Counted from the stretch's first letter, positions 1 through 6,037 are shown. The stretch is 8,173 nucleotides of DNA from GWA2-44-9 sp964429675 (GCA_964429675.1 CAYSDF010000037.1:1-8173); one strand, 5' to 3'. The notes: generated by a model from the sequence alone, not told the origin. Program-made: numbers and translations.

Positions 1-12
1 CCTTAATTATTA

Positions 13-137
13 ATCCCGTTAGAGACATAGCCAGCAACAGTATTAGATTGGCGGTGGCTAGAGTAATTTTAACGGGACAATAAGACTAATTAACTAGGCA
101 CGGTTACGACCCGGTCGCAACCTGTCTCTAACGGGAT
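13..137 (+). promoter_or_regulatory. Cloverleaf-like inverted-repeat leader of greA
   Basis: A perfect 15-base inverted repeat (13-27 with 123-137, ATCCCGTTAGAGACA) encloses three smaller stems that fill the interior: 28-33 with 55-60, 62-68 with 88-95 (one bulge), and 102-111 with 113-122 (one mismatch, almost no loop). The first inner stem starts directly after the left arm and the last ends directly before the right arm, as in a multi-helix junction. The right arm includes the first two bases of the greA ATG at 136. This is either a structured 5' leader able to hide the start codon or a small palindromic repeat element. The arm resembles a CCCGTTAGA palindrome I recall as common in CPR spacers. 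I found no convincing promoter in it. Stems are read directly; function is inferred. Confidence 0.55.
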
Positions 138-594
138 GGATAATCAATACTTTAGTAAGGAAGGTTTGGAGAAGCTTAAGAATGAGTTGGAAGAAAGGGT
201 CAATGTTCAAAGGGCCGATATCGCTAAGCGCCTTAAAGAAGCCAAGGAAGAAGGCGACATATCTGAAAATGCTGCTTTTGATAGCGCCAAAGAATCTCAA
301 GCTATCAACGAGGGCAGAATAGAAGAGATTAAAAGCATTCTTGAGAATGTTAAAATTTTTACCGGCAGTACTGGTAAGGGGACTATCGAGGTAGGTTCAA
401 GCACTACTGTTCAATCAAAGAACGGCACTCAGCATTTTGTTATAGTGGGAGCTGCTGAGTCAGATCCGCTCAAAGGCTTCATTTCTAATGAATCTCCACT
501 CGGCAAAGCCTTCTTGGGTCACAAAAAGGGAGATGCTGTTAAAGTCTTAACTCCTAAAGGCCCGGTTGATTATAAGATTTTGGAAGTTAAGTAG
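136..594 (+). CDS. greA: Transcript cleavage factor GreA
   Basis: GreA enters the secondary channel of RNA polymerase and stimulates cleavage of backtracked RNA, rescuing stalled elongation complexes. The 152-residue product has the usual two parts. Residues 1-75 form the N-terminal antiparallel coiled coil with the family signature GDISENAAFDSAKESQ at 40-55; Asp41 and Glu44 are the tip acidic residues that hold the catalytic metal. Residues 80-152 form the FKBP-like domain with ISNESPLGKAFLGHKKGD. Length is slightly below E. coli GreA (158). The start at 136 fits the family N-terminus (YFSKEGLEKLKNEL). There is no Shine-Dalgarno sequence, and the start codon lies in the right arm of an inverted repeat. 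The gene ends at a bidirectional terminator and converges on a membrane protein gene. GreA is preferred over GreB because no basic GreB-type patch is evident. Confidence 0.96.
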   Translation: MDNQYFSKEGLEKLKNELEERVNVQRADIAKRLKEAKEEGDISENAAFDSAKESQAINEGRIEEIKSILENVKIFTGSTGKGTIEVGSSTTVQSKNGTQHFVIVGAAESDPLKGFISNESPLGKAFLGHKKGDAVKVLTPKGPVDYKILEVK

Positions 595-610
595 GCCTAA
601 TTTTTAAATT

Positions 611-635
611 AAAAACCCCGCTTTGGCGGGGTTTT
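611..635. terminator. Bidirectional intrinsic terminator
   Basis: A GC-rich stem (612-621 with 626-635, AAAACCCCGC against GCGGGGTTTT, loop TTTG) has an A-tract on its left and a T-tract on its right, so it gives a U-run in both directions. It sits between the stop of greA and the stop of the convergent membrane protein gene, and serves both. Confidence 0.92.
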
Positions 636-640
636 GGTTA

Positions 641-1405
641 TTAAGAATTTTCTTGCTCAGGAGTATCGGCAACAAGGATGGGGCAGTAGTTATCCTTTAA
701 TGCTTTGAAGAATTTGGTCAGAAGACTATCTGAAGAAGCAACTCTTGAGATTAGCCACATAAACAGATACATAGCTCCTAAAAATGCACCCATTATTCCG
801 ATAAAAGCTAATGCGAACTTAAGGTACAAAAGGATACCGGCCATATATATGGGCACAACGACAAGGCCAAAAGCTATAAAGGCAAGACCTGTATAATTTC
901 TAAACTTTGATTTATAGCCATCGCCTCCAGCAATAGCTACGCCCAAAATCGTCAATGCAAGAGAAATAAAAAATGCTATTTGCTTGGGATCAAAGTGAAC
1001 ATTCTTTGGCCACCCCTCTGTGATTAACAAGTATGCTAACATACTAAACATTAACAAGGCCACAGCAACAATAATATTGGATCCGACAAACATAACTGTT
1101 TTCCAGAAAGCTTCACAAAGTGAGATATTATCTTTCCAGCCCGAACTGTAAAATTTACTCAAACACTTCCAATAGAAATTATTAGGGTTATAGGCCAGTC
1201 TTCCGTCGGGAGTTTGATGAACTCTGAAGAAAGAAAAAATTAACATAAATAAGCCGGAAATTAAGGTCAGGGGTGATAGCATTAATGTTGCCCAAGCCAC
1301 ATAGCCTATGACGCTATTCTGAGTTGTTACGTAGTGCATTGAAATTATAAAAGACAATGCAGAAAGTACTATAACTATTCCAAGTAAAACGCGGGTCTTA
1401 GCCAT
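641..1405 (-). CDS. Six-helix membrane protein of unknown function
   Basis: I do not recognise a named family. The 254-residue product has about six hydrophobic segments (roughly 6-26, 34-58, 104-128, 142-160, 171-193 and 196-220), a hydrophilic loop at 61-103 rich in aromatic residues and containing SLCEAFW, and a short polar tail with YCPILVADTPE. Similar SLC-x-FW and CPxI patterns are, from memory, recurrent in uncharacterised CPR membrane proteins, so it may belong to such a group. An ATG eight codons upstream (1429) is possible, but 1405 is preferred because GGAG lies six bases before it (1412-1415), and because the upstream promoter puts the transcript start near 1434, leaving almost no leader for 1429. 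It is apparently monocistronic, with its own promoter and the shared terminator at 611-635. Confidence 0.75.
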   Translation of the reverse strand: MAKTRVLLGIVIVLSALSFIISMHYVTTQNSVIGYVAWATLMLSPLTLISGLFMLIFSFFRVHQTPDGRLAYNPNNFYWKCLSKFYSSGWKDNISLCEAFWKTVMFVGSNIIVAVALLMFSMLAYLLITEGWPKNVHFDPKQIAFFISLALTILGVAIAGGDGYKSKFRNYTGLAFIAFGLVVVPIYMAGILLYLKFALAFIGIMGAFLGAMYLFMWLISRVASSDSLLTKFFKALKDNYCPILVADTPEQENS

Positions 1406-1440
1406 GTTTTTCTCCGATCCGGTTATCAAAGTACTACGGG

Positions 1441-1469
1441 ATAATAATATTTAAATGAGGCGATGTCAA
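1441..1469 (-). promoter_or_regulatory. Sigma70-type promoter for the membrane protein gene
   Basis: On the minus strand the -35 is TTGACA (1469-1464), the spacer is 17 bases, and the -10 is TATTAT (1446-1441). The predicted start is near 1434, giving a leader of about 28 bases before the ATG at 1405. The first -35 base is also the last base of the adjacent hairpin. Confidence 0.85.
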
Positions 1470-1508
1470 TCCCGCACCTTTTCTGTATTTATAGAAAAGG
1501 TGCGGGAT
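1469..1508. repeat. Perfect 16-bp hairpin
   Basis: ATCCCGCACCTTTTCT (1469-1484) and its exact complement (1493-1508) flank an 8-base loop. No U-run follows on either strand, so it is not a standard terminator. It touches the -35 box of the membrane protein promoter. It may be an RNA-end hairpin, a dispersed palindromic repeat or a protein-binding site. Confidence 0.8.
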
Positions 1509-1530
1509 CAAGATAATATTTGAGCAACAA

Positions 1531-1579
1531 AAAACACCGCTTTCGTCCAGCCGCAGTTTCATCGTGAAACTGCGGCTGG
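1531..1579 (-). terminator. Probable terminator of the 70-residue gene
   Basis: A perfect 15-bp stem (1547-1561 with 1565-1579) has a 3-base loop. In the minus-strand direction it is followed, after about 12 bases, by a short T-run. It lies just downstream of the stop codon at 1599. The gap before the T-run is longer than in a standard intrinsic terminator, so the hairpin is certain but its role as a terminator is only likely. Confidence 0.6.
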
Positions 1580-1598
1580 GGTACTTGCGATGTGCTCC

Positions 1599-1811
1599 TC
1601 ACGCGGTGAGGATCGTCACCTGTGAGGGTTCCAGGCCGCGCTCGGTGGCCCAGGCCTCGGCGCCGGCCTCCTGTGACTGGAAGTGGTTTTTGCCACCGTC
1701 GCAGCCCTCGGCCGGGCAGACCATCACGACGCCGTTCTTGGTCTGCCTTGTGATTCGGGGGATCGTGTGGCCACGCTGGGTCTTGGGGAAGAAGCGAGCG
1801 TCAAGCAACAT
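1599..1811 (-). CDS. GC-rich 70-residue protein, probably transferred
   Basis: I do not recognise this protein. The reading frame is well supported: GGAG sits six bases upstream of the ATG (1818-1821), a near-consensus promoter lies at 1867-1896, and a hairpin follows the stop. The product is basic in its first 30 residues and acidic later. It has one CPAEGC pair (Cys32, Cys37) followed by His43, which resembles half of a zinc knuckle; a full four-ligand site is not evident, though His15 could contribute or the protein could dimerise. There is no membrane segment or signal peptide. Codon use is strikingly foreign: 60 of 70 codons end in G or C, whereas every neighbour is AT-rich. This suggests acquisition from a high-GC donor such as an actinobacterium or its phage. 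Overlapping plus-strand frames here are judged to be shadows. Confidence 0.7.
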   Translation of the reverse strand: MLLDARFFPKTQRGHTIPRITRQTKNGVVMVCPAEGCDGGKNHFQSQEAGAEAWATERGLEPSQVTILTA

Positions 1812-1866
1812 GGGTATCTCCGTTGTTGTTGGGGGCCTTTTAGCCCGGTTGTCAGGTTCTGTTGTA

Positions 1867-1896
1867 ATTATAGCATGATTTATAGGTATTTGTCAA
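1867..1896 (-). promoter_or_regulatory. Strong promoter for the 70-residue gene
   Basis: On the minus strand a perfect TTGACA (1896-1891) and a perfect TATAAT (1872-1867) are separated by 18 bases, with TGC extending the -10. Transcription should start near 1860, leaving a leader of about 49 bases that includes a small GGGC/GCCC hairpin before the ribosome binding site. Confidence 0.88.
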
Positions 1897-1918
1897 GAGG
1901 CAGGTTTTAGGCCATAAT
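1890..1918 (+). promoter_or_regulatory. Probable lysS promoter overlapping a divergent promoter
   Basis: TTGTCA (1890-1895), a 17-base spacer and CATAAT (1913-1918) each match the sigma70 consensus at five of six positions. The -35 lies on the same bases as the -35 of the divergent promoter at 1867-1896, because the sequence reads TTGTCA one way and TTGACA the other. Initiation near 1925 would place the whole two-hairpin leader in the lysS transcript. Confidence 0.65.
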
Positions 1919-1928
1919 TTGTGGCTTT

Positions 1929-2003
1929 CCAGGTAGTGAATTTTTAAGTTGTCTTCGACTGTTTACGCCCGGCGTATCTCAAAAATCTACTACCTGGTTT
2001 TTT
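1929..2003 (+). promoter_or_regulatory. Candidate attenuator hairpin with U-run in the lysS leader
   Basis: The arms at 1929-1948 and 1978-1997 match at 17 of 20 positions and share the core CCAGGTAGT. TTTTTT (1998-2003) follows the right arm directly, as in an intrinsic terminator. Its arms are nearly identical to those of the next element (2033-2167), so alternative pairings between the two are possible. The loop of about 29 bases is longer than in most terminators. The pairing is seen; regulated termination is inferred. Confidence 0.5.
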
Positions 2004-2014
2004 GTATTTTATTT

Positions 2015-2023
2015 TGCTATTAT
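2015..2023 (+). promoter_or_regulatory. Possible second lysS promoter (extended -10)
   Basis: TGC followed by TATTAT forms an extended -10 without a good -35. Starting near 2030, it would make a transcript containing only the second leader hairpin and so bypass the attenuator. Weak evidence. Confidence 0.25.
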
Positions 2024-2032
2024 TAGTTCATG

Positions 2033-2167
2033 CCAGGTAGTGAAAATTCCAGATGCTTTTTGTGGTTGCTATCATCACTAACCTGACGCGTATTATAAAT
2101 TTGTTCCTCGTTTATTTACGGCTTACTCTAATAAAGCATAAAGATAACTGGAACTTCTACTACCTGG
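2033..2167 (+). promoter_or_regulatory. Structured leader closing at the lysS start codon
   Basis: The arms at 2033-2052 and 2148-2167 match at 17 of 20 positions and again carry the CCAGGTAGT core. Directly inside the left arm, ATGCTTT (2053-2059) pairs perfectly with 2133-2139, so the stem continues after a small asymmetric gap. The right arm ends one base before the ATG at 2169, so a formed stem would block ribosome access. I see no T-box consensus, lysine riboswitch or lysine-rich leader peptide. It could instead be a repeat element paralogous to 1929-1997. Confidence 0.55.
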
Positions 2168-2168
2168 T

Positions 2169-3623
2169 ATGGCCCTTGATGAAATTCGTAAGACTAAAAT
2201 AGATAAAGTTAACGGACTAAAAAAGTCTGGGGTTGATCCATATCCGGCAATTTCTGGGCGAGAATTTGCTATTTCTGAGGCTTTAAAGAATTATGATGAT
2301 TGGAAAGAGAGCAAAGTTATAACTCTTGCCGGCAGAATTATTGCCATGCGCGGACATGGTGGAGCAATATTTCTTGATATTACAGATGGAAACAAGATTC
2401 AGGTACTTGTAAAGGAAGATGGGGTTGGTAAGGAATTATTCTCCCAATTTAAAGATTACGTAGATATAGGTGATTTTATTGAGGTTAAAGGTAAGCTGTT
2501 TACTACTAAGAAAGAAGAGAAGACATTGGAGGCGAGTGCTTATAAAATTCTGACAAAAGCCTTACTGCCTCTGCCGGAAAAATGGCATGGTCTTCAGGAT
2601 GTTGAGGAAAGACTTCGCCGAAGGTATTTGGATCTAATAATGAGTCCCGAAGAACGGGAGCTTTTTGTTAAGAAGGCCCGTTTCTGGAAAGCGATGCGGG
2701 ATTTCTTAATCAAAGAAGGCGGGCTGGAAGTTGAGACGCCGATACTGCAACAAATATCCGGTGGTGCTGATGCCGAGCCCTTTACTACCCACATGAATGC
2801 ACTGAATATTGATCTGTATCTTAGAATTTCTCCGGAGTTGTATCTTAAGCGTCTGATCGTAGGCGGATATGACAAGGTTTTTGAAATTGGAAGAATCTTT
2901 AGAAATGAAGGCATCGACAAGGAGCATTTACAGGACTATACCCAGATGGAAATGTATTGGGCATATACTGACTACGAAAAATTGATGGAAATAATGGAGA
3001 ATCTTTATAAATATACTATCAAGGAAACTCTTGGCGGATTAAGTCATCAGTATCAAGGCCAGACTATAGACTGGTCAAAGCCATGGGAGAGAATTGATTA
3101 TTATGAAGTTTTCAAAAAGCATACCGGCTTGAACCTTTCTGAAGTGAAAGAAGCGGATCTTAAAAAATATGCCCAGGGAGAGGGGATTGATACCAAAAAG
3201 CACATCGGCCGGGGACGATTGATTGATGTTATCTTTAAGAAAAAAGTCCGCCCGCATCTAGTCGAGCCGGGATTTTTGATTTTACCGCCCGTTGATATAG
3301 AGCCGTTGGCTAAAAGATGGCCTAAAGATCCAAACAGAGTAGAGAGATTTCAAATAGTGGCCGGAGGAACAGAGTTGGGTAAAGGATTTTCTGAGCTCAA
3401 TGATCCCATAGATCAAAGAAAGCGTTTTGAAGAACAGGCTAAGCTTCGGGAAAAAGGCGACAAAGAGGCTCAAATGATGGATGAGGATTATGTCCAGGCT
3501 CTTGAGTACGGAATGCCGCCAACGGCCGGATTTGGCATGTCAGAGAGAGTATGCTCATTCATAATGGACAAGCCGGTCAGAGAAACAGTATTTTTCCCAT
3601 TAATGAGGCCAGAAGAAAAATAA
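2169..3623 (+). CDS. lysS: Lysyl-tRNA synthetase, class II
   Basis: This enzyme activates lysine with ATP and charges tRNA-Lys in the cytoplasm. The 484-residue product has the full class II layout. Residues 50-130 form the OB-fold anticodon-binding domain, and GLQDVEERLRRRYLDLI at 141-157 is the family linker. Motif 1 ends at Pro191. Motif 2 is FRNEGIDKEHLQDYTQMEMY (244-263). GTELGKGFSELNDPIDQRKRF (400-420) is the amino-acid pocket segment, and motif 3 runs about 453-480. Motif 3 reads GFGMSER rather than the common G-x-G-x-DR, but the arginine is kept. Length is slightly below E. coli LysS (505). The start follows an inverted-repeat arm and has no Shine-Dalgarno sequence; the N-terminal RKTKIDKVNGLKKSGVDPYP fits the family. 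It is followed after 160 bases by serS, possibly in one transcript. Confidence 0.96.
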   Translation: MALDEIRKTKIDKVNGLKKSGVDPYPAISGREFAISEALKNYDDWKESKVITLAGRIIAMRGHGGAIFLDITDGNKIQVLVKEDGVGKELFSQFKDYVDIGDFIEVKGKLFTTKKEEKTLEASAYKILTKALLPLPEKWHGLQDVEERLRRRYLDLIMSPEERELFVKKARFWKAMRDFLIKEGGLEVETPILQQISGGADAEPFTTHMNALNIDLYLRISPELYLKRLIVGGYDKVFEIGRIFRNEGIDKEHLQDYTQMEMYWAYTDYEKLMEIMENLYKYTIKETLGGLSHQYQGQTIDWSKPWERIDYYEVFKKHTGLNLSEVKEADLKKYAQGEGIDTKKHIGRGRLIDVIFKKKVRPHLVEPGFLILPPVDIEPLAKRWPKDPNRVERFQIVAGGTELGKGFSELNDPIDQRKRFEEQAKLREKGDKEAQMMDEDYVQALEYGMPPTAGFGMSERVCSFIMDKPVRETVFFPLMRPEEK

Positions 3624-3645
3624 CAACAGCGACCCCAAACATTAA

Positions 3646-3684
3646 TAACTGGCTCTAATCCCGCCCTAGCGGGAGACCCAGTTA
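3646..3684 (+). repeat. Nested hairpin downstream of lysS
   Basis: The outer stem TAACTGG/CCAGTTA (3646-3652 with 3678-3684) encloses an inner stem TCCCGC/GCGGGA (3659-3664 with 3669-3674) with the loop CCTA. No U-run follows, so it is not a standard terminator. It may stabilise the lysS 3' end or form part of the serS leader. Confidence 0.65.
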
Positions 3685-3687
3685 CCA

Positions 3688-3756
3688 GTAAATTCTTAAT
3701 AAAGAAGCAAATCTCTCGGAAGCATTAAGAAAGGGATCTTCTTTATTAAAATTTAC
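3688..3756 (+). promoter_or_regulatory. Long hairpin in the serS leader
   Basis: The left arm (3688-3707) and right arm (3738-3756) are complementary over 19 bases with a single bulge, around a loop of about 30 bases. The right arm ends 27 bases before the serS ATG. A short GC-rich patch containing GGGCCC (about 3767-3782) lies between them. I see no promoter or T-box motif that I would defend. The total span (69 bases) equals that of the first lysS leader hairpin, though the sequences are unrelated. Confidence 0.55.
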
Positions 3757-3783
3757 CTTTAATGTTCGTGGGCCCGCGCTGCG

Positions 3784-5037
3784 ATGCTAGACATCAAATT
3801 CATCAGGCAAAATCCGGAGTTAGTGAAGAAAAACTGCAAAGACCGCAGGATTGAGGTTGATATTGATAAACTCTTAGAATTGGACGAGGCAAGGAGGGAT
3901 AACATAAAAAAAGTTGAACAGCTAAGAGCTGAAAGGAATAAAAAGTCTCAGGGTAAGCCGAGCGAGGAAGAGATAGTAAAAATGCGCTCTGTCGGAGATG
4001 AGATTGCTAAACTTGAGGGCCAGGAAAAGGAAATCGAATCACAATACAAGCAGATACTACTTAAGGTCCCGAATCTTACTCATCCTGATTCTCCGGTTGG
4101 AGGAGAAGCAGATTTTAAAGTTGTCGCGACCAGCGGCAATCCGCCTAAGTTTGATTTTAAAGCCAAAGATCATGAAGAACTGATGCTTGCTTTGGATATG
4201 ATAGATTTTGAGCGCGGCGCTAAGGTCGCCGGGGCAAAATTTTATTTTTCTAAGAATTCTTTAGTTCGCTTAAACCAAGCTCTTGTTAATTATGGTATAG
4301 ATGTAGTCACTAAGCATGGCTACACATTATTGGAAACTCCTGATCTGGCAAAAGGAGAAATTCTTTCAGACATAGGTTTTAATCCTCGAGGGCCGGAATC
4401 TCAAGTCTACCAAGTCACAACGGAGCAGCAGGACATATCTTTAAACTTGATTGCTACAGCCGAAATAACTGTCGGTGGCTATCATAAAGATGAAATAATA
4501 GACTTATCAGATGGTCCCAAAAAATATGTAGCTCTTTCTCATTGTTTCAGGACCGAAGCCGGCGCTTACGGCCGCGAGTCAAAAGGACTATACCGAGTTC
4601 ACCAATTTACTAAATTAGAGATGTTTGTTTATTCCAAGCCGGAAGATAGCGATAAAATGCACCAGGAAATTTTAAATATAGAGCGTGAAATCTGCGACGG
4701 CCTGGAGTTGCCTTACAGGGTGATAGATATTGCATCCGGTGATTTAGGCGGGCCAGCTTATCGTAAATATGACATTGAGGCATGGATGACGATGAAAAAT
4801 GATTACGGTGAGGTCACGAGCACTTCAAACTGCACCGACTATCAGGCTCGCCGATTGAATATCCGCTACCGCAAGACTGACGGAGAAACTGACTTTGTTC
4901 ACACTCTTAATGGCACTGCCGTTGTAACTAGCCGTTTTCCGATAGCAATAGTAGAGAACTACCAGCAAAAAGATGGCTCAGTAAAAGTTCCCAAGGTTTT
5001 ACATAAATATATGGGCGGGATTAAGGTAATAAAATGA
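3784..5037 (+). CDS. serS: Seryl-tRNA synthetase, class II
   Basis: This enzyme charges tRNA-Ser (and tRNA-Sec where present) with serine in the cytoplasm. Residues 1-100 begin with the typical MLDIKFIRQNPELVKKN and form the long coiled-coil arm that contacts the tRNA variable loop. The catalytic core follows, with the TAE serine-pocket motif (225-227), motif 2 FRTEAGAYGRESKGLYRVHQ (255-274), and SNCTDYQARRLNIRYR (348-363). Motif 3 is NGTAVVTSRFPIAIVENYQQ (376-395). The usual NGSGLAVGR form of motif 3 is replaced, but Arg384 remains. At 417 residues it has normal length. The start has no Shine-Dalgarno sequence; an ATG at 3762 is out of frame. The stop codon overlaps the ftsQ start (ATGA), so the two are probably translationally coupled. 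Confidence 0.96.
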   Translation: MLDIKFIRQNPELVKKNCKDRRIEVDIDKLLELDEARRDNIKKVEQLRAERNKKSQGKPSEEEIVKMRSVGDEIAKLEGQEKEIESQYKQILLKVPNLTHPDSPVGGEADFKVVATSGNPPKFDFKAKDHEELMLALDMIDFERGAKVAGAKFYFSKNSLVRLNQALVNYGIDVVTKHGYTLLETPDLAKGEILSDIGFNPRGPESQVYQVTTEQQDISLNLIATAEITVGGYHKDEIIDLSDGPKKYVALSHCFRTEAGAYGRESKGLYRVHQFTKLEMFVYSKPEDSDKMHQEILNIEREICDGLELPYRVIDIASGDLGGPAYRKYDIEAWMTMKNDYGEVTSTSNCTDYQARRLNIRYRKTDGETDFVHTLNGTAVVTSRFPIAIVENYQQKDGSVKVPKVLHKYMGGIKVIK

Positions 5038-5864
5038 ACCCAGTAAGAAATGCTAACTATAGAGATACCTTGGCGCGCGACAGAAGGCGCCGTTTTGTTT
5101 TTAAGATGGTAATTTCTCTGGTGGTTGTCGGAGCCGTGCTTAGTGGGGCGGTATATTTGTTATTTTTCTCTAAAGCTTTGGATATCAGGGACATTAGTAT
5201 AAACGGACTTGAAACTGTTGATTCAAGCTCGGTTATGGCAGATGTAAGGACGGCGATAGAGTCTAAGAAGTTTAAATATCTTGAGCCTCAAAAAGACATC
5301 CTGTTATTTAATGCCGAGAAAATAAAAGAGAAATTATTGACTGACCTGCCGATTTTAAAGAAAGTTGATATTAAGAAAAACTTCAGGCATGGGCTGGTTT
5401 TGAATCTGGTAGAGAGAAAGCCTTCAGGTGTTTGGTGTTTTAGCGATGGGCATGGTTTGACGCCGCTCACCACAAGTTGCCATTATTTTGATGAGGATGG
5501 AGTGCTCTGGGGGGAGGCGATTAAGTCGTCGGGCTTTCTCTTCTTAACTATTAATGACGCTAGGACAGTGGACGGTAGTCCTTATAGCAGTATAGATAAG
5601 AGTTTTTTGGATAGTATAAAAACTGCCGTTGATAAACTGAAAAGTATAAATATAATAGTAAAAGAAGCCACTATCCCCGATAATTCGGCCGGTGATTTTA
5701 ATCTGTCTGTCGGCGGTGGATATGATCTTAAATTTAATGTAGATTCTGATATTGCAAGCCAAGTAGAAATTTTGAAGATATTTTTAAATGACAAGGCGGG
5801 CGATCCTAACTTCAAACCTCAATATATTGATTTAAGGATTGCAGGAAGGGTGTATTATAAATAA
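5034..5864 (+). CDS. ftsQ: Cell division protein FtsQ/DivIB-like
   Basis: FtsQ is a bitopic membrane protein that links early and late divisome components and recruits FtsL/FtsB. The 276-residue product has a basic cytoplasmic N-terminus (DRRRR at 16-20), a single transmembrane helix at about 23-46, and a POTRA domain from about 49 (LDIRDISINGLETVDSSSV) to VERKPSGVWC (126-135). A beta-rich C-terminal domain ends with YIDLRIAGRVYYK, typical of the family. Cys135 and Cys149 flank a short loop before FDEDGVLW and could pair outside the cell. The start overlaps the serS stop by four bases. MurB is encoded nearby, recalling the murB-ftsQ neighbourhood of division and cell wall clusters. The first residues, MNPVRN, resemble the peptide encoded by a palindromic repeat common in this group, so the native N-terminus might begin slightly later. 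Confidence 0.88.
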   Translation: MNPVRNANYRDTLARDRRRRFVFKMVISLVVVGAVLSGAVYLLFFSKALDIRDISINGLETVDSSSVMADVRTAIESKKFKYLEPQKDILLFNAEKIKEKLLTDLPILKKVDIKKNFRHGLVLNLVERKPSGVWCFSDGHGLTPLTTSCHYFDEDGVLWGEAIKSSGFLFLTINDARTVDGSPYSSIDKSFLDSIKTAVDKLKSINIIVKEATIPDNSAGDFNLSVGGGYDLKFNVDSDIASQVEILKIFLNDKAGDPNFKPQYIDLRIAGRVYYK

Positions 5865-5910
5865 GTATTTGTCTGCGCGCAGTGTAACGAGCACAGTTAC
5901 AAATACTTAT
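5861..5910 (+). repeat. Inverted repeat overlapping the ftsQ stop codon
   Basis: Perfect 12-base arms (5861-5872 and 5899-5910) enclose a CTGCGCGCAG palindrome and a TGTAAC/GTTACA stem. The left arm contains the ftsQ TAA (5862-5864). No U-run follows. Confidence 0.75.
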
Positions 5911-6034
5911 CCCGCTCTTTAGAATGCCGATTTTAAGAAACATGTTTATCGGGAATACTTCTAATGATAGCCCCAGAATAAAAATCATGGGCATAGTTTA
6001 CACAAAGGGCATTCGGCATTTAAAGGGCCGGGAT
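5909..6034 (+). repeat. Second tiled inverted repeat after ftsQ
   Basis: The arms at 5909-5930 and 6013-6034 start and end with ATCCCG/CGGGAT and share AATGCCGA/TCGGCATT, with a few mismatches and one bulge. The left arm shares two bases with the preceding repeat. The interior (5931-6012) shows no gene; a short minus-strand frame across it is judged a shadow. Confidence 0.65.
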
Positions 6035-6037
6035 AGA

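Noticed and set aside
1564..1910. Plus-strand coding frames across the GC-rich block
   Set aside because: They overlap the better-supported minus-strand gene, have no ribosome binding site or promoter, and arise from high GC content.
2030..2086. Leader peptide of 18 codons starting at the ATG at 2030
   Set aside because: No ribosome binding site and no lysine codons; its start lies at the base of the second leader hairpin. Probably chance.
1929..2167. CRISPR array suggested by repeated CCAGGTAGT
   Set aside because: Copies alternate in orientation and differ in spacing (60, 44 and 126 bases between starts), unlike direct repeats with uniform spacers; no cas genes are present.
1929..2168. 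T-box riboswitch before lysS
   Set aside because: A synthetase leader with a terminator-like hairpin invites this, but the conserved T-box sequence (AGGGTGG-ACCGCG type), AG-box and specifier loop are absent. The UGGU near the ATG is too short to count.
5812..5994. Minus-strand 60-codon frame after ftsQ
   Set aside because: It spans the inverted repeats and the ftsQ end and has no ribosome binding site; it is best explained by chance.
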